Of a stretch of DNA of 21,243 bases, positions 15,465-21,243 are shown piece by piece. The DNA is from Chloroflexota bacterium (GTDB taxonomy: Bacteria; Chloroflexota; Dehalococcoidia; JACQTR01). A model generated the notes under the pieces. The model was not told the origin of the DNA and searched no databases. It saw nothing but the letters and a program-made list of their open reading frames with translations. Within the stretch, counting starts at the first letter, position 1. Each line of letters starts with the position of its first letter. The translations under genes and the position numbers were made by a program. The stretch spans positions 1 through 21,243 of the forward strand of contig JACQTR010000047.1 of assembly GCA_016210705.1 (NCBI GenBank), written 5' to 3'.

Positions 15465-15632
15465 TCACTTTACACGAGCCTGCCGCCGTCGCGACACTAT
15501 AACTAAGGCGCCTATCCCAGCAGCAATCATCAGGCTAGACTGACCACTAAATCCAAGAACACCTACGCACACGGCGTAAACAGCTCCTCCTCAAAGAACC
15601 GAGGCCACTAAAGTAATAAGAAGTTGCTTCAT
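15465..15632 (-). pseudogene. Small two-helix membrane protein frame interrupted by one in-frame TGA
   Basis: From ATG 15632 the frame reads MKQLLITLVASVL, then TGA at 15593-15591 (codon 14), then continues in the same frame GGAVYAVCVGVLGF…SSLMIAAGIGALVIVSRRRQARVK to TGA 15465. Without the stop it would be 55 residues with two hydrophobic helices and a basic C-terminus, the classic look of a small inner-membrane protein. The TGA falls inside the first helix, where a GGA glycine codon would differ by one base. It could be a nonsense mutation, a sequencing error, or an ORF restarted downstream (GTG after a GAGGAGG stretch). Selenocysteine is unlikely in a helix without redox context. It precedes the ABC operon by about 110 bases. 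Confidence 0.45.
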
Positions 15633-15685
15633 TTCCAAGTTCTCTCAGATAATAAAATGATTTTGCATTCTTGCCATCAGTATGA

Positions 15686-15841
15686 TTACCTACCATAGTA
15701 GAGCAAGTACAACGCTTTTCGATGGCCCTTTACTAATGAATTCATCGTGCCTTCCAATCGCTCAGACACCTTCTTGAGCGCCCTTTTGACCGCGGTGTTC
15801 ACCCAGAACGGGGCGACTACCTATTCAATGAGGAAATACGC
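15686..15841 (-). pseudogene. Protein-like fragment with an in-frame TAG, origin unknown
   Basis: The minus-strand frame reads AYFLIE, TAG (15823-15821), then 44 codons beginning VVAPFWVNTAVKRALKKV and ending ALYLLYYGR before TAA at 15686. The composition is protein-like: amphipathic and basic, with a long helix. It recalls the C-terminal helix of SRPBCC-type domains, but that is only an impression. No ribosome site precedes the GTG at 15802. It may be the remains of a gene lost between the DUF421 gene and the ABC operon, or a short real ORF from GTG 15802. The CGCTCA…TGAGCG inverted repeat in this stretch lies inside it. Confidence 0.3.
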
Positions 15842-15864
15842 TTAGCGGCTAATCAATCCCAACC

Positions 15865-16380
15865 TCACCCTTGCCGCCGTATAAACCGAACGTGCTTGCG
15901 AGTGCGTAGTGCTTTAGCATCCGCCGGCACGATGCTAATTGAGCCATCGGTTTCCAGAACCGCCATCCGCACATCAGTGACTTCCGCTATCCCATGCTCG
16001 CGAATAGCCATCATTACTTCATCCTCGTTTAGTCCCTCGCGAATCAAGTGCTTGAGCACGAACTTCCCATCGTCAATCAACAAAGTCGGTGATCCTTCTA
16101 CCGCCCGCCGTAACCACGGCACCCGTTCTCGTGCCTGGGCGACGCCAAAGTTAATTCCTACAAGCACCCCCGCAGCGATAAGCCCACCCGTCACCGAGGT
16201 ATCCGGCCCAACCATCGCGATTTGCACAGCGTTGGCGATCAACAATATCACTACTAGGTCGAAAGGGGTCATTTGCCCCAGCTCTCGCTTCCCCGCCAGA
16301 TGGAGGCCAACAAGGAGAGCCACATAAATGATGAACGTCCGCATTGCTATAATCCAGCCGCTGACTCCTAGATTAAACAT
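15865..16380 (-). CDS. YetF/DUF421 family membrane protein
   Basis: The start is ATG 16380, with AGAGGGG 6 bases upstream, giving 171 residues; a GTG at 16401 also opens the frame. There are three N-terminal hydrophobic helices: GWIIAMRTFIIYVALLVGL, then LVVILLIANAVQIAMVG after the hallmark GKRELGQMTPFDLV, then GGLIAAGVLVGINFGVA. A cytoplasmic domain follows with the family pattern SPTLLIDDGKFVLKHLIREGLNEDEVMMAIREHGI and VRMAVLETDGSISIVP. This is the YetF/YdfR layout (transmembrane part plus DUF421 domain). The biochemical role is not established; links to sporulation and stress are known in Bacillus. It stands alone, with 234 bases upstream to the kinase stop. Confidence 0.88.
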   Translation of the reverse strand: MFNLGVSGWIIAMRTFIIYVALLVGLHLAGKRELGQMTPFDLVVILLIANAVQIAMVGPDTSVTGGLIAAGVLVGINFGVAQARERVPWLRRAVEGSPTLLIDDGKFVLKHLIREGLNEDEVMMAIREHGIAEVTDVRMAVLETDGSISIVPADAKALRTRKHVRFIRRQG

Positions 16381-16564
16381 ATTTAGCCCCTCTAAAAACA
16401 CTTACCTTCGCTGGTTTTTGGATATTTAGCACTGCCAAGGCACTGTTCACGACAGAGTTACGGCAAGCTCGAAAAGGCATACCCAATTCTTGGTCGTTTT
16501 TGATGCCGATGTTCGTCCCGATGGTAAGTAAAGGATAAGTTTACGTTCAGAATTTGCCTTCGAA

Positions 16565-16599
16565 ATAGCCCTGAAATCGGTAGAGACCGTACTGGCTAT
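16565..16599 (-). terminator. Possible stem-loop after the sensor kinase operon
   Basis: Starting 15 bases beyond the kinase stop, ATAGCC (16599-16594) and GGCTAT (16570-16565) form an outer stem. CGGT-ctct-ACCG forms an inner stem (16589-16578). Only three T follow, so it is weak as a rho-independent terminator, but its position at the end of the kinase cluster fits. The remaining ~180 bases up to the DUF421 gene show no convincing ORF. Confidence 0.3.
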
Positions 16600-16614
16600 C
16601 CGGAGTAAAACTTC

Positions 16615-17757
16615 TCACCCGCAGGGAGGGGTGTCGCAAAGGGGCAGAAAAAGCCTGGCAGTGGTTCCCTTCCCGGGCTCGCTTAAGAGTTTGATGTAGC
16701 CTCCGTGATCGCTCACGATTGCCTGAGCCACGCTAAGGCCTAGCCCCGAACCACGCCGCTTGTCTGTCTTCCTAGTGCTGTAAAAGGGTTCGAATACTTT
16801 TTCGATGATATCCTCTGGTATGCCACAGCCCGTATCAATAACATCTAATATTGCATATTGGCTAGGCGGTACATGGTTGTGTAGCCCTAACTGGTGGCCA
16901 TCGCTCGCATGTCTAGTGACTAGCCTCAATAAGCCGCCACCAGACATAGCGTCAACGGCGTTGGCCACCAGGTTGGAGACTGCCCGCAGAAGCTGCGCTT
17001 CTGAACCACTAATAATCAAAGAGCCTGGAACTAGCTCCTCATGGACAGTAATACCAACCATGGCCGTCGACGTCTGATCTACAGCCTTTTTCACAACCTC
17101 GTTGAGATCCAATGGAGCGCTTTCAATGCGTCCTCGCCTCGCCAAAGTAAGCAGTTCAGCGTTGATCTCCGACATTTGCTTGGCCATGGCAATTATCGTT
17201 TCGCATAGCTTCGTAGCCTCATCTTCAGGCGGAAAACGGCTTTTAAGTATCTCCGCATAGCCCCATATGGGAGTCAGAAGGTTATTAAAGTCGTGAGCCA
17301 CGTAGCCAGCAATGGTGCCAGCCATCTCTAGCTTTTGGGCTCGCAGAAGCTCTGCCTCCATGCGCTTACGATCGCGGCGTACCTCAGCCTCCTGCAATTC
17401 CCGATGAATGGCGGGGACGAGACGGCTCAGGTTGCCCTTCACTACGAAGTCGCGTGCGCCGGCTCGTAGGGCATCTACGGCCATCTCTTCACCGATCTGG
17501 CCAGAAACCAGTATGAAGGGGAGGTCGGGTTCCCTCTCTTTCGCCAAACGAAGAGCCTCCAGCCCGCTAAACTGCGGCATCACGTAGTCGGATATGATGA
17601 TGTCCCACCGTTGTTTGTTAAGGGCTTCTTGCATTGCTGCGGCCGTTTCCACCCGCTCGAACACTAAATCGTAGCCACCTTTACGCAACGCGCGGAGCAA
17701 TAGAAGAGAGTCTTCTTCGGAGTCCTCAACCATTAGGAGGCGTAGTTGGATTATCAA
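16615..17757 (-). CDS. Receiver-histidine kinase hybrid with NtrB-like H-box
   Basis: This is a soluble 380-residue protein. An N-terminal receiver (about 5-120) has acidic residues in MVEDSEED, phospho-Asp in DIIISDYVMPQFSG and Lys in FVVKGN. A helical linker leads to the kinase core: phospho-His in VAHDFNNLLTPIWGYAE (about 155), N-box NLVANAVDAM, G1 DTGCGIP, F-box EPFYSTRK and G2 GSGLGLSVAQAIV. Receiver-first kinases are usually themselves targets of an upstream kinase. TTG 17757 overlaps the stop of the preceding receiver gene (TTGA), indicating coupled translation; ATG 17733 would cut the first receiver strand. No membrane helix or output domain is present. Confidence 0.9.
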   Translation of the reverse strand: MIIQLRLLMVEDSEEDSLLLLRALRKGGYDLVFERVETAAAMQEALNKQRWDIIISDYVMPQFSGLEALRLAKEREPDLPFILVSGQIGEEMAVDALRAGARDFVVKGNLSRLVPAIHRELQEAEVRRDRKRMEAELLRAQKLEMAGTIAGYVAHDFNNLLTPIWGYAEILKSRFPPEDEATKLCETIIAMAKQMSEINAELLTLARRGRIESAPLDLNEVVKKAVDQTSTAMVGITVHEELVPGSLIISGSEAQLLRAVSNLVANAVDAMSGGGLLRLVTRHASDGHQLGLHNHVPPSQYAILDVIDTGCGIPEDIIEKVFEPFYSTRKTDKRRGSGLGLSVAQAIVSDHGGYIKLLSEPGKGTTARLFLPLCDTPPCG

Positions 17758-18200
17758 GCAGATCCCACAATTGGTGGCGGCTCGTTCAATAGGAGCCAGT
17801 AAAGCCCCAGTAGCCTGATTGCCTCATGGAACTGGTTGAAATCCACCGGCTTACGTACGTAGCTATTGGCTCCCAGGCTATAGCTTTTCACCAAGTCCTG
17901 CTCTTCCTTAGATGATGTTAATACCACGACGGGTATGCACCTTGTCTTCCCATCCGACCGCATTCTCTGCAACACATCTAGCCCGTCTAGCCTGGGAAGT
18001 CTCAGGTCGAGCAATACGACCGCCGGCATTAGCCTACCATTGCCCTGCTGTGAGCCAGTAGCGAAGAGATAATCGAGGGCTTCGACACCATCGCGCGCAA
18101 TGATCACATCATTAGCGATGTTGTTCCGTTTTATGGCGCGAAGCGTAAGATCAACATCATCGGAGTTATCCTCTACCAATAGTATGACCTTTCCCGCCAA
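17754..18200 (-). CDS. Stand-alone response regulator, Rcp1/CheY-like
   Basis: This is a single 148-residue receiver with no output domain. Acidic pocket LLVEDNSDDVDL, phospho-Asp in VVLLDLRLPRLDG, Thr-Ser in VVLTSSKEEQD and Lys in SYVRKPVDFNQF are all present. The insert between strand 2 and strand 3 (DYLFATGSQQGNGR) and the C-terminal LYWLLLNEPPP are typical of the Rcp1 group, receivers that act as phosphate shuttles for PAS- or phytochrome-linked kinases. TTG 18200 is the start, with AAGGAGGAG 5 bases upstream. It lies between two kinases, 39 bases after the first and overlapping the second by 4, so it likely takes or passes phosphate between them. Confidence 0.93.
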   Translation of the reverse strand: MAGKVILLVEDNSDDVDLTLRAIKRNNIANDVIIARDGVEALDYLFATGSQQGNGRLMPAVVLLDLRLPRLDGLDVLQRMRSDGKTRCIPVVVLTSSKEEQDLVKSYSLGANSYVRKPVDFNQFHEAIRLLGLYWLLLNEPPPIVGSA

Positions 18201-18239
18201 GAACTCTCCTCCTTGCCTTCTTTGGCTTGTAACGATTAA

Positions 18240-20585
18240 CTAGCCTTCCGTACCCAGGGTGAAGTAGACAGTTGCTCCCTTTTCTACGACCCCCTCTGCC
18301 CAGACACGCCCACCGTGGCGATGTACGATCCTCTGCACGGTCGCCAGGCCGATGCCCGTACCAGGAAACTCTGTTGGGGCATGCAGACGCTGGAAAGGCC
18401 CAAAGAGCTTGTCCACGTAAGACATGTCAAAGCCCGCCCCATCGTCACGGACATAATACACCCTTTCACCACCCCGGCGCATCACCCCAAACTTTATCTC
18501 CGCACTAGGATGTTTGCTAGTGAACTTAACGGCATTATCTAGCAGGTTTTCCAGAAGCTGACGTAGAAGGAAAGGATCACCTTCCGTAGTCAGACCCTGG
18601 GCAACGGTAAAGTCTATCTGACGATGTGGCTCCGCCTTGCGCAGCTCATCCGCGATCGCTTGGGCAACGTTACTCATATTTACAGTTTCATGCCGCATCT
18701 CGCTGCGTGTTACCCGCGAAAGCGCCAGCATGTCATCGATAAGCTGGCCCATGCGCTGGCTCGCCGTCCGCACTCGGCTCAAATAGTCTTTGCCCTGCTC
18801 ATCAAGTTTGGCCGTATAGTCCTCCAGCAGGGCCTGGCTGAAGCCATCAATGCTTCGCAGAGGAGCGCGCAAATCATGCGATACCGAGTAGGTGAATGCC
18901 TCCAACTCTTTGGTGCGTTCCTGAACCCGTATTTCCAATTCATCGTGCGCTTTACGCAGCGCCTCTTCGGCCCGTTTTTGCTCGGTGACGTCTACGCCCA
19001 TCTCCAAGATAAGAGTGGAGCCATCCGTATCGGTGAAAGGAAAGTCATAAACGTAGTAATTGCGGCCGTCTGGGCCCAACCATTCCCACTCAAGAGGGGC
19101 CAAGGTCTTCAGAACCTTATATGTTTCGCAAATCTCGCAGGGCTCGGTCCGTCCGAATAGATACTCAAAACAGCGTCGCCCATGAGACTTACCAAAGCGC
19201 TCCCGAAAGAAGCGGTTAGCGAAGGGAACCTGATAGTCGGGCGTCAACAGCACCAAGTATAGCGGCAGGGTCTCCAGAACCTCATTGAACCGTTGCCGTT
19301 CCTCATCCATGGCCTCGTTGGCTTTTTTTAGCCCCCTCGTCCGCTCTTGAACCCGCGTCTCCAATTCATCCCGCGCTTTGCGTAATTCTTCCTCTACCCT
19401 CTTCTGCTCGGTGATATTTTCAAGACAAACTAGGATCTCATTCCTGGCCGTGGGAAGCGGCACCGTTGATAGAAGGAAGGTCTTTTCCTTCGTCTCCCCC
19501 TCACGCATAAGGGGGCGTTGCCACTCCACCTGATAATGACTACGTTGGCTCTCTATGGTATCTACTATGGCGAGACGCGCCTTGCAGTCCACGCAAGAAG
19601 GACCCCACCCGCAGCCTCGAGGGTCATCCATGGAGTGGAGACATTGTAATGCTTCGCCGCTCTGTAGCCCGAACATTTCCCCCATATCACGTCCGGCGAG
19701 CTGCGCGGCAGCTTCGTTAGCTTCAAACACTCGTCGATCTTTATCTAAGACTAACATCGAGACTGGTATACTGGCGAATAAGATTTCCAACAAGCGCTCG
19801 CTCTCCGTCAACGCCTGCTCCGAGCGCTTGATCTCGGTGATGTCTTGAAACTGGATCAAATAGCCACCAGGGGGCTTTTGCTCCGTGTTAAAAGGTGTTA
19901 TCGACATATCCAGCCACATGATGCCGCTTTTTCTGGTATCATATAATTTGAGTCTCTTAGCCTTTTCAAAGTCATAGGCGATTTGAAACCGTACCGGCTC
20001 GCCATTGCGTAGCCTCTCCCGCGGTTCCTTGGGCAAGTTGGGGTCAGAAAACATGCTACTTTCTCCTGGCATTTCAAATAGGCCAGGAATTTCAAGAGCT
20101 GCTTTATTGACTGAAACAGGTCTCCCCAAGGAATCACAGATGGCGATCCCAATGGGAGAAGATTCAAAAATGCCTCTAAAAATCTCTTCGCTTTCTCTTA
20201 ACTTCCTCTGCATCTGGCTCTTGTATAGAGACACCTCAATCGCTATATTTAATTCCCTTTCTTGAAAAGGCTTGACTATGTATCCATAGGGCTCGGTCAT
20301 CTTGGCACGCTGAACCGTGTTTTCATCCGCATAGGCGGTAAGGTATATAACTGGAATCTCAAACTGGGAACGGATCTTCTCAGCAGCCATAATCCCGTCC
20401 ATATTGCCCGGCAGCAGTATCTCCAGCAACACCAGGTCAGGACGCGTCTTCTCCGCTTTTCTTACCCCTTCCTCTCCAGAATGGGCAATCTCAGGAGTAG
20501 GGAATCCCAAACTTGCCAGCCTATGCTGTAAATCTAGTGCTTCAATAGCTTCGTCTTCAACTATGAGCACTCTCTCACTACGCAA
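18240..20585 (-). CDS. Receiver-PAS-PAS-PAS-histidine kinase with Glu in place of phospho-Asp
   Basis: I place the start at TTG 20585, just after the upstream gene; a GTG at 20663 would overlap that gene by 74 bases. The result is about 781 residues. The receiver (about 5-120) has VEDE, Thr83 and Lys105, but Glu55 (LLEILLP) where Asp is expected. PAS1 is at about 134-257. PAS2 (about 265-400) carries CLHS…GCGWGPSCVDC. PAS3 (about 425-540) carries RRCFEYL…EPCEIC. Repeated helical linkers (RKA.DELE.RVQERT) follow PAS2 and PAS3. The core has phospho-His in SVSHDLRAPLRSIDGF, N-box ENLLDNAVKFT, G1 DDGAGFD and G2 GTGIGLATV. No membrane helix is seen, so it is a cytoplasmic sensor. The signals are unknown. 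Confidence 0.88.
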   Translation of the reverse strand: MRSERVLIVEDEAIEALDLQHRLASLGFPTPEIAHSGEEGVRKAEKTRPDLVLLEILLPGNMDGIMAAEKIRSQFEIPVIYLTAYADENTVQRAKMTEPYGYIVKPFQERELNIAIEVSLYKSQMQRKLRESEEIFRGIFESSPIGIAICDSLGRPVSVNKAALEIPGLFEMPGESSMFSDPNLPKEPRERLRNGEPVRFQIAYDFEKAKRLKLYDTRKSGIMWLDMSITPFNTEQKPPGGYLIQFQDITEIKRSEQALTESERLLEILFASIPVSMLVLDKDRRVFEANEAAAQLAGRDMGEMFGLQSGEALQCLHSMDDPRGCGWGPSCVDCKARLAIVDTIESQRSHYQVEWQRPLMREGETKEKTFLLSTVPLPTARNEILVCLENITEQKRVEEELRKARDELETRVQERTRGLKKANEAMDEERQRFNEVLETLPLYLVLLTPDYQVPFANRFFRERFGKSHGRRCFEYLFGRTEPCEICETYKVLKTLAPLEWEWLGPDGRNYYVYDFPFTDTDGSTLILEMGVDVTEQKRAEEALRKAHDELEIRVQERTKELEAFTYSVSHDLRAPLRSIDGFSQALLEDYTAKLDEQGKDYLSRVRTASQRMGQLIDDMLALSRVTRSEMRHETVNMSNVAQAIADELRKAEPHRQIDFTVAQGLTTEGDPFLLRQLLENLLDNAVKFTSKHPSAEIKFGVMRRGGERVYYVRDDGAGFDMSYVDKLFGPFQRLHAPTEFPGTGIGLATVQRIVHRHGGRVWAEGVVEKGATVYFTLGTEG

Positions 20586-20589
20586 CGTA

Positions 20590-21243
20590 CTAATCCGCCC
20601 CTTCGCTTCCAGAGAATGAAAACACAAACCGGGCTCCAAGGCCAGTGCTGACTTTAATTTCACCTCTTAGCTGGTTTACCAGGGCGCTTACCAGCTTTAA
20701 TCCTAGTGTGCTGTAACCATGCATTTCAAAGTCTTCAGGTAAGCCTATGCCATTGTCGCTGACGGTCAAAATGAACTTATTACCGGCCTCACGATGCAGC
20801 TCAATGCAAATCTCGCCCGAGCCCTCGGCGTGTCTCGAAGCTGGAAATGCGTGTTTCAGCGAATTTGAGACCAGCTCATTGACGACCAAGGCGCAGGGGA
20901 TTGCCGTATCAATGTCCAAAGAGACGTTTTCCACCCTTAATATCGGCCTTATAAAACTCCCGTTTACCCCATACGAATAAAAAAGGTTAGAGATGAGGCG
21001 GCTTATATAGTTGGAAAAGTCTATCTTCGCCATCGACTCGGACTGGTATAGTGTCTCATGAATGAGGGCCATCGAATAAATCCGGTTCTGGCTTTCCTTA
21101 AACATTTCAACCGTTTGCGGGTCTTTGACCTGAAGTAGCTGAAGATTAAGCATGCTATGGATGATTTGGAGGTTATTCTTCACCCGGTGATGTATTTCCT
21201 TAATAAGAACCTCTTTCTCTACAAGCGAAGCTTTGACCTGCTC
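20590..21243 (-). CDS. Sensor histidine kinase C-terminus, HisKA_2 type, cut by window edge
   Basis: The open frame continues to the window end; an internal GTG at 21183 is not the real start. The visible 217 residues begin inside a helix and contain the H-box KEIHHRVKNNLQIIHSMLNLQ, characteristic of HisKA_2 kinases. They then contain the catalytic domain with N-box NELVSNSLKHAFP, G1 SDNGIGLPEDF and G2 LGLKLVSALVNQLRG. The sensory part is outside the window. The stop lies 4 bases before the proposed start of the REC-PAS kinase, so the pair is probably co-translated. Kinases of this type are often encoded beside receivers of the VEDE…LTAYAD type found in that neighbour. Confidence 0.9.
   Translation of the reverse strand, partial: EQVKASLVEKEVLIKEIHHRVKNNLQIIHSMLNLQLLQVKDPQTVEMFKESQNRIYSMALIHETLYQSESMAKIDFSNYISRLISNLFYSYGVNGSFIRPILRVENVSLDIDTAIPCALVVNELVSNSLKHAFPASRHAEGSGEICIELHREAGNKFILTVSDNGIGLPEDFEMHGYSTLGLKLVSALVNQLRGEIKVSTGLGARFVFSFSGSEGAD

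Noticed and set aside
15591..15593. Selenocysteine at the in-frame TGA of the small membrane ORF
   Set aside because: The TGA lies within a hydrophobic helix, there is no redox motif, and I see no convincing stem-loop directly after it. Mutation or error is simpler.
15756..15785. CGCTCA…TGAGCG hairpin followed by a few T as a plus-strand terminator
   Set aside because: There is no plus-strand gene for it to serve, and it lies within a coding-like minus-strand fragment.
15896..16327. 143-codon plus-strand frame opposite the DUF421 gene
   Set aside because: It is a Ser/Thr/Arg-rich antisense shadow, and the minus strand carries a clear family protein.
18624..19160. 178-codon plus-strand frame opposite the REC-PAS kinase
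   Set aside because: It is the antisense shadow of a well-supported kinase gene, with no recognisable domain.
1..21243. Mobile elements, CRISPR arrays or tRNA genes
   Set aside because: I saw no transposase or integrase motifs, no regularly spaced direct repeats and no cloverleaf-like sequence on either strand.

Overview
The window is a bacterial chromosome segment in which every supportable gene is on the minus strand. I found no rRNA, tRNA, CRISPR array, transposase or phage gene. The gene set suggests a strictly anaerobic bacterium, possibly a Chloroflexota (Dehalococcoidia-like) lineage. The pointers are LL-diaminopimelate aminotransferase (dapL) with dapF, an archaeal-type phosphoglycerate mutase (ApgM), a CooC-type nickel-insertion ATPase, a DOXP/MEP pathway gene, and a REC/PAS/HisKA_2 kinase cluster. 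The taxon is an inference from gene content; nothing here proves it.

Right to left, in the direction of transcription, there are four blocks. (1) 21243-16615 is a two-component cluster. It holds a HisKA_2-type sensor kinase cut by the window edge, a REC-PAS-PAS-PAS-histidine kinase whose receiver has Glu where the phospho-Asp should be, a lone Rcp1-like receiver, and a REC-histidine kinase with an NtrB-like H-box. (2) 16380-11218 holds a YetF/DUF421 membrane protein, a 450-bp stretch with two damaged small reading frames, then an export-type ABC ATPase, a small ABM-like ferredoxin-fold protein and a tandem FtsX/MacB-type permease of 987 residues. (3) 10883-8407 holds a good sigma70-like promoter followed by rpiB and dxs. 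(4) 8207-1 is a long, tightly packed gene string: short-chain polyprenyl diphosphate synthase, cooC, pgk, apgM, tpiA, miaA, a previously unlisted 39-residue Cys-rich micro-protein, dapF, two unknown genes and the first 18 codons of dapL.

Blocks 3 and 4 are linked metabolically. RpiB and the triose enzymes supply pentose and triose phosphates, Dxs makes DOXP from pyruvate and glyceraldehyde 3-phosphate, and the prenyl synthase elongates the resulting C5 units. MiaA uses the same C5 donor on tRNA. DapF and DapL make meso-diaminopimelate for lysine and peptidoglycan. Several genes in block 4 are joined by 4-base ATGA overlaps, so translational coupling is likely.

The most interesting observations are the 39-residue micro-protein between miaA and dapF, the Glu-for-Asp receiver with Cys-rich PAS domains, the ABM-like gene between ATPase and permease, the small membrane ORF broken by one in-frame TGA, and an AT-rich unknown gene that starts inside the 3' end of dapF.
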